A program made the position numbers and the translations under genes. Shown here in pieces: positions 59,511-64,000 of a stretch of 64,000 nucleotides of DNA; position 1 is the first letter of the stretch; each line of letters starts with the position of its first letter. Source of the DNA: Paenibacillus_AB hodogayensis. GTDB lineage: Bacteria > Bacillota > Bacilli > Paenibacillales > NBRC-103111. The notes under the pieces are model-generated. The model saw only the letters and a list, made by a program, of their open reading frames with translations. It searched no databases and had not been told where the DNA came from. The DNA lies in the NCBI RefSeq assembly GCF_039536325.1, contig NZ_BAAAYO010000013.1, positions 1-64,000 on the forward strand, written 5' to 3'.

Positions 59511-59960
59511 TTATACGGACGGTACAGCATAATAAACGTACACTTTGCGATCCTCATCCACTTCCGCGGACGTCTTCTCCCATTCCTGTCCGTTCCAATG
59601 CACATAATTGCTCTGCAAATGCAGCAGCGCGTCGTCATCGTCCTGAAATTGATACACGTGAATAACCGGGTAATGAGCCGTCCCCGCTTTATATTCCCTA
59701 AGCTCGATCCGGATTCCTCCCCGGTATCCGGACAGCTCCACGCCTCCTCCCGAAGCCTGCTCGTCCTCGGCGGTTTTGACATAAATGACGTAAGCCTTCG
59801 GCTCGATCGCGCACGAGGTTTTCTCATACACGACCCGGTCCTTCACCAGATAGTCGCAGGCGAAACGGAGCGAGATTTCGTCCTTATCGATAAAATCGTA
59901 ATAATATAACAAAGGAAATCCGTTTTTCTCGTCTAACAGCCTGTACTCGAGTCTGGCCAT
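59511..59960 (-). CDS. Hypothetical protein, first gene of the ATP-grasp cassette
   Basis: This 149-residue soluble protein is acidic and beta-rich (RLEYRLLDEKNGFPLLYYYDFID; YPVIHVYQFQDDDDALLHLQS). I do not recognise a family. It is 35 bases upstream of the small lipoprotein gene on the same strand, so it probably heads the four-gene unit ending in DUF350. The Met at 59960 follows AGGAGG at 10 bases; the open frame continues 24 codons upstream without a ribosome site. Confidence 0.7.
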   Translation of the reverse strand: MARLEYRLLDEKNGFPLLYYYDFIDKDEISLRFACDYLVKDRVVYEKTSCAIEPKAYVIYVKTAEDEQASGGGVELSGYRGGIRIELREYKAGTAHYPVIHVYQFQDDDDALLHLQSNYVHWNGQEWEKTSAEVDEDRKVYVYYAVPSV

Positions 59961-60088
59961 CGAAGCAAGCCCTCCTGTTCGTTTCGTCAAAACTACCGAT
60001 ATATACGCGAGAAATCGAAAAATGGTTCCCATTTTCCGTAAACTTTTCGGTACAATGGGAATACAGGAGAAGGGGGCGTGTATGCGTT

Positions 60089-60577
60089 ATGCCATTATCA
60101 CAAACCGGATGGCGGTTTGTCCCGATGACGGAGGAGCACGGGAAGAGCATTTGCAAGTGGCGTTATCCGGAGCCCTACGACATCTTTAACTGGACCCCTT
60201 GGGAACAACTGAAGGAGCGCACGGAGGAGTTCGGCGATCCCGCGATCCGCAGGGAGCAGTTCGAAGCGGTGTTGGACGGGAGCGGCGAGCTGTGCGGATT
60301 CGCGCAGTTTTTCCCGCTGGCCGGCTGGACGCGCCTCGGTCTCGGCTTGAAGCCCGAGCTCTGCGGGCGGCGGCTCGGACCGTCGTTTACGAAAGCGATC
60401 GCGGAGAGGGCTCGTCAGCGCAAACCGCTCGACGGAATCGATCTCGAGGTGCTTACCTTCAACGTGCGAGCGATCCGCGCTTACGAGCAAGCGGGCTTCG
60501 CGATCCACGATACATACGTCCGCAACACCCCTACCGGACCGGCCGAGTTCCACTGCATGCAGCTCGAGCGAAGCTAA
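60089..60577 (+). CDS. GNAT family N-acetyltransferase
   Basis: This 162-residue protein has the GNAT beta-alpha pattern with GLGLKPELCGRRLGPSF in the acetyl-CoA pyrophosphate-binding position and VLTFNVRAIRAYEQAGF as the C-terminal signature. Substrate unknown. The first ATG in frame is 60089; the G-rich stretch AAGGGGG lies 14 bases upstream, so the exact start is not certain. Confidence 0.82.
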   Translation: MPLSQTGWRFVPMTEEHGKSICKWRYPEPYDIFNWTPWEQLKERTEEFGDPAIRREQFEAVLDGSGELCGFAQFFPLAGWTRLGLGLKPELCGRRLGPSFTKAIAERARQRKPLDGIDLEVLTFNVRAIRAYEQAGFAIHDTYVRNTPTGPAEFHCMQLERS

Positions 60578-60685
60578 CGTTAAGGAAGGACAGCGGAATC
60601 CGCCTACAACTATTCGATGCCGACCGGTTGCCCCGGCTAATTGTCAGCCATGGGGAGGATTACTTATTCGCGCCTTTGTGTACTA

Positions 60686-60694
60686 TGGTATAAT
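60686..60694 (+). promoter_or_regulatory. Extended -10 promoter of the SWIM/SNF2 operon
   Basis: TGGTATAAT is a perfect extended -10 (TGnTATAAT) about 35 bases before the SWIM gene start. The -35 region is poor, which is usual for extended -10 promoters. Confidence 0.55.
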
Positions 60695-60727
60695 AAGGGT
60701 TACGCCATAACGGAGTTGATGCCACCT

Positions 60728-62341
60728 ATGCTCAAGAAGCAAATCTCTCGTGAAGAGCTCGATCGGCTTGGCGAAGAAATCCGTCGCCATTTCGAGCTGC
60801 ATGTCGTCGAACAAGGACTCGAATACCAGCAAAAAGGATACGTGTACAATACCGAAGTCGTACCGGGGCGGGCCATCGTGTCCAAGGTCCAGGGCGGGGA
60901 GACGTACAGCGTAAAGCTGGATCTCGATTTTTTCGGATTGAGCGAATGCAGTTGCCCTTATGAAGGATGCTGCAAGCATATGGCGGCCGTATTTTTTTAT
61001 GCTTTCTCGGTGTATGGCAGGCCGGACGCCTTCGTGAAGGACTGGAAGCAGCGGCAGGAGGCCCCGCGCCCCGCAGCCCGCAGCGGCTCGAGGCTGCACC
61101 GGCAAACCGCCTTGCTCCCTTCCGCCCAGCCCGCCTCTCCCGGCTTGAAGGAATCCGCAACGCCGGAGGAATGGCTGGCTCATATGGAGCACGAATTCGC
61201 TTCGTTCGCCGAACGCCATCCTTTATGGAAATACGATGTCGATGAATATTACGGGGCCGCCCTGCAAACGGCCATCCGTCCTTCCACGTGGTGGGTGCCG
61301 GGGGCCAAGCAGCTGCTGACGCTTCTCGGTCTCGTCTACGCGATGCGCAAGCTCGAGCACGATTACGGCTCGGGCGGGCCGGGAGTCGCTCCGCGGCTGC
61401 TGCAATACAAAGAAACGGCCGAGTCGCTGGAGCGCCGCCTGACAGAGACGGCCGGGAATACCGATGCGGACGAGGCCGTGCGCCGCTGGCCGGAGCAGCT
61501 GCTCGGCATCTCCTCTCTCGTCGTCGCCTCCATTGCCGGACGGCCGGCCGTACCGCTGGTGCGGTGGCTCGACGTCTACCGGCTGCTATGGACGCGGCTG
61601 CTCGCCACGGACGAGTGGAAAGCCGCCGAAGAAAGTGCGATCGGGCGCAGGCTGGCGGCAGCGCGCAGCGAATCCGAGGAGGACGACTGGCGCAAGGCGC
61701 GGGCCCATTTCCACGTCATGGCCGGACGGGACAAGGAAGCGTGGGCGGAGCTCGCGCAAGCGGGCGCATTCCATCCCGGTGAAGCGTTATACTACACCAG
61801 GCTGTTCAGCGGCACCGGTCAATGGGAACGGCTGTGGCTATGGCTGCAGTGGCTGCTCCCGCAATGCCGCAAAACCGACCGCGATCTGTTCCAGACCTTA
61901 TGCTCGCACGCCGCCGACGCCGCCAAGGAGCTTGGCCGCGAGGAGGAGTGGGCCCGCGCGCTCGTCTCCATGCTTCCGGCCAGCTACTACGTCTATACCG
62001 AATTTCTGGTGAAATCGCAGCGGTTCCGGGATTGGGCCAATTACCACCTGGCCGAGCGAGTCGCCGTGTTCGAGTTGTACCCGGCCGACCTGCGGGCGGC
62101 GGAGAGCTACGATCCGACGGTTGTTTTCCCTCTTTATCACCAAAGCATCGACCGGTGCATCATGCAAAAAAACCGCTCGTCCTACAAGGAAGCGATCCGG
62201 CTGATGAAGAAGCTGGGCGCGCTGTACGGTCAAGCCGGGCAGACGGAACGCTACGAGCTGTTTCTGCACAGGCTGTCGCTGCAGTATGCGCGGCTGCGCG
62301 CCTTCCGGGAGGAACTGACGAAAGGAAAGTTGCTTCGATGA
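60728..62341 (+). CDS. ywqB: SWIM zinc-finger protein (YwqB-like)
   Basis: This 537-residue protein has a SWIM zinc finger near residue 75 (CSCPYEGCCKHM, the CxC...CxH pattern). The rest is alpha-helical with repeated Trp-containing segments like TPR-type repeats. It overlaps the SNF2 helicase gene by four bases (ATGA), the same pairing as Bacillus ywqB-ywqA. SWIM proteins commonly assist helicases or recombination factors. The ATG at 60728 is preferred by homology (MLKKQISREEL); 60719 is possible. Confidence 0.85.
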   Translation: MLKKQISREELDRLGEEIRRHFELHVVEQGLEYQQKGYVYNTEVVPGRAIVSKVQGGETYSVKLDLDFFGLSECSCPYEGCCKHMAAVFFYAFSVYGRPDAFVKDWKQRQEAPRPAARSGSRLHRQTALLPSAQPASPGLKESATPEEWLAHMEHEFASFAERHPLWKYDVDEYYGAALQTAIRPSTWWVPGAKQLLTLLGLVYAMRKLEHDYGSGGPGVAPRLLQYKETAESLERRLTETAGNTDADEAVRRWPEQLLGISSLVVASIAGRPAVPLVRWLDVYRLLWTRLLATDEWKAAEESAIGRRLAAARSESEEDDWRKARAHFHVMAGRDKEAWAELAQAGAFHPGEALYYTRLFSGTGQWERLWLWLQWLLPQCRKTDRDLFQTLCSHAADAAKELGREEEWARALVSMLPASYYVYTEFLVKSQRFRDWANYHLAERVAVFELYPADLRAAESYDPTVVFPLYHQSIDRCIMQKNRSSYKEAIRLMKKLGALYGQAGQTERYELFLHRLSLQYARLRAFREELTKGKLLR

Positions 62342-64000
62342 AAACGAAGGCGCCCATTACGATACATTGCAGGTGGCTGGACTCCGGATCGTTCTGGCTC
62401 CGGGGCGAGCAAGTGGGCGGCGGCGCGCTGGATGCGACGGCGATCAAGCAGCTGCTGTTCGCCTGGCACGAACCGTCCTTCTATGGAACGTTCATCGAGA
62501 CGCTGGAGTGGGACCGGCAGGAAGGCGTCCTGCTTCCCGCGGCCGAAGCGGTCGACTACTTGGCTTCGCCGCCTTGGAACGGTTATGCCCCGCTCGTTTG
62601 GAGCGAGGAGGCGCAATCGCTCCAAGCGGTGGCGCGGATTGCCGCCGCTGCGCTGCGCAGCGGGGCGGTCGTGCCGGATTTTGCCAAGTGGAAAGCCGGG
62701 GGCTGGGGCTGGAAAATCAAGCCGGCGGAGGGCGCGGAAGCAGCGGAAGCGGCGGTTTCGCTCCCTCCCTTCTGGGACGACTGGATGCAGCAGGTGATGG
62801 AGGAACGGCACCCGGATATGGAAATCGTACGGCGCGGCGAAGAGCGGCGCCGGCGTTACGCCAGAACCGGAGACGCGTTCTTCCGCGATCCCGACGAGCA
62901 GGATGAAGCGTCGGCGGAGAACACGGAGCCGGCAGAGGCTCACGACGGCGTATTCCGGTCCACACTGGAGGAGCTCTGGACGGACGAGGACGACTGGCTC
63001 GTCTCGATCGGCTGGTCGCCGGATGAAGCTCCGTTCCGACCGGCGCTGCGCCTGACCGAGCCCGAAGAGGGCGAATCGTGGTCGCTGTCCGTCGTGCTGC
63101 AAGCCAGAAACGATCCGGCCCGGATCGTGGAATGCGACGCTTTGGGCGAGCCCGGCCCGGACTGTCCCGCCGAATGGCTGCCCTTCGCCTCGCGCATTCG
63201 TCAGGCGGCCGCGAAGTGGACAGCGATAGTGCCGTGGCTCCGCGGCGCAGAAAAGGACGGTGCCGAAGACGGCTGGCCGATCCGCACCGCTATCGATTAC
63301 GCCGAAGCCTGGGACTTCCTTACGGACAAAAGCATCGTGCTGGCCGAGTTCGGCCAAACGGTACTGCTGCCCGCCTGGTGGGAGCGCCTGCGCCGCACGA
63401 AACCGCGTCTGAAGGCAAAGATTCGGCCGGGCTTCGGCTCCTCCGGCGAATCGCTGTTCGGACTCGGCGGCATCGTCCAGTTCGACTGGCGGATGGCTAT
63501 CGGCGACGATGAGCTGGCCGAAGCCGAATTCCGCAGTCTTGTCGAGAACAACCGGCAGTTGGTGCGCATCCGCGGCCGGTGGGTACTGCTCGATCCGGAA
63601 ACGCTTCAGCAGGTACAGCAGTGGATCAAGCAGGTTCGCCGCAAAAAGGGCTTGTCGTTCCGCGATGTGCTGGAGATGCATCTGCTCGGTCCGCAAGACG
63701 AAACGGACGGAGCGGACGGCGGCGGCGCAGCCGAGGATTTGCGCGACCATGCGGAAGCGCTGCGGGTCGAGGTCGAGCTGAACGAGCATCTGCGCAGCTT
63801 CCTGCGGCAGCTGAAGCGGGCACAGACCGTACCGATGCTGGAGCCTCCCGCCGGATTTCGCGGTTCCCTGCGCCATTACCAGGTGCTGGGCGCGTCCTGG
63901 CTGCTGTTTTTGCGCCGGTTCGGGCTGGGCGGCTGTCTGGCCGACGATATGGGCCTTGGCAAAACGATTCAGTGGATCACTTACTTGCTCGGCGTGAAGG
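62338..64000 (+). CDS. ywqA: SNF2-family DNA/RNA helicase, N-terminal part (runs off window)
   Basis: The visible 554 codons hold an N-terminal SNF2-associated domain (~1-490) and the beginning of the helicase core: FRGSLRHYQVLGASWLLFLRR (Q-like motif) and Walker A in LADDMGLGKTIQWI. The gene continues beyond the window. A strongly charged linker lies near residues 160-205. It is translationally coupled to the SWIM gene. Role in DNA repair or chromosome maintenance is inferred from the family. Confidence 0.9.
   Translation, partial: MKTKAPITIHCRWLDSGSFWLRGEQVGGGALDATAIKQLLFAWHEPSFYGTFIETLEWDRQEGVLLPAAEAVDYLASPPWNGYAPLVWSEEAQSLQAVARIAAAALRSGAVVPDFAKWKAGGWGWKIKPAEGAEAAEAAVSLPPFWDDWMQQVMEERHPDMEIVRRGEERRRRYARTGDAFFRDPDEQDEASAENTEPAEAHDGVFRSTLEELWTDEDDWLVSIGWSPDEAPFRPALRLTEPEEGESWSLSVVLQARNDPARIVECDALGEPGPDCPAEWLPFASRIRQAAAKWTAIVPWLRGAEKDGAEDGWPIRTAIDYAEAWDFLTDKSIVLAEFGQTVLLPAWWERLRRTKPRLKAKIRPGFGSSGESLFGLGGIVQFDWRMAIGDDELAEAEFRSLVENNRQLVRIRGRWVLLDPETLQQVQQWIKQVRRKKGLSFRDVLEMHLLGPQDETDGADGGGAAEDLRDHAEALRVEVELNEHLRSFLRQLKRAQTVPMLEPPAGFRGSLRHYQVLGASWLLFLRRFGLGGCLADDMGLGKTIQWITYLLGVK

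Noticed and set aside
1..64000. CRISPR arrays, tRNA genes, prophage or transposase genes
   Set aside because: None seen; the regularly spaced repeats at 36006-36061 are only three units of nine bases and do not form a CRISPR array.

Overview
The window is a GC-rich (roughly 57-58 % by eye) chromosomal segment from an endospore-forming Firmicute. Gene content and order point to the Paenibacillaceae (Paenibacillus or a close relative such as Cohnella). The left part follows the Bacillus subtilis order: 16S rRNA, bofA, yaaL, recR, yaaK, dnaX and the large (Alu-domain) SRP RNA. It continues with rpmE, rho, murA, fbaA, spo0F, pyrG and rpoE, then argS/ywiB and speE/pbpG/ywhD. No species can be fixed from this alone.

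Layout. 1-6000: the 5' end of a leftward rRNA operon with its promoter, then a leftward recombination/replication block, a PAS sensor kinase, and SRP RNA with its own promoter and terminator. 6000-14700: leftward housekeeping and sporulation genes (a YhcN-type lipoprotein, L31, a radical SAM protein, Rho, MurA, aldolase, Spo0F behind a sigma-H-type promoter, CTP synthase behind a GGGC attenuator, RNAP delta). 15100-26330: a cytoplasmic-type subtilase, argS, DUF1934, speE, a class A PBP, YwhD, an M1 peptidase with a membrane partner, and a secreted NlpC/P60 hydrolase. That hydrolase lies behind a sigma-H-type promoter and a c-di-AMP (ydaO-type) riboswitch.

26400-35918 is the most distinctive region: one leftward ten-gene unit encoding a PRD/EIIB-domain regulator, an amidohydrolase, a stand-alone PRD-like protein, an SFCGS protein, two polytopic membrane proteins (DUF4311, DUF4310), a DgaE-like PLP ammonia lyase, a DgaF-like aldolase, an HPr-like protein with Arg at position 46, and a full-length PTS Enzyme I. 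I read it as a self-contained phosphotransfer-linked uptake and catabolic system for an (N-acylated) amino-sugar acid. This is the best candidate for an under-described system in the window.

36200-47040: photolyase, a LysR regulator divergent from threonine synthase, a small FAD protein, then nikR and a complete nikABCDE-type importer. 47080-57200: a BNR-repeat lipoprotein, DinB, two Fur-box-controlled iron units (an IsdG-type monooxygenase, and a siderophore binding protein with two permeases but no ATPase), a DHA2 MFS pump, DUF6157/VOC genes and an orphan lipoprotein. A roughly 100-bp inverted-repeat element occurs twice, each time directly after a TAG stop codon (after nikR and after the orphan lipoprotein). 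57340-59960: a leftward DUF350 / glutathionylspermidine-synthase-like / small lipoprotein cassette. 60000-64000: a GNAT protein and a YwqB/YwqA-like SWIM plus SNF2 helicase pair; the helicase runs off the window.

Genes start often at TTG or GTG (recR, spo0F, pyrG, the subtilase, nlpC, nikA, the VOC gene, the small lipoprotein), chosen here from Shine-Dalgarno spacing. No CRISPR array, tRNA gene, prophage or transposase gene was seen.
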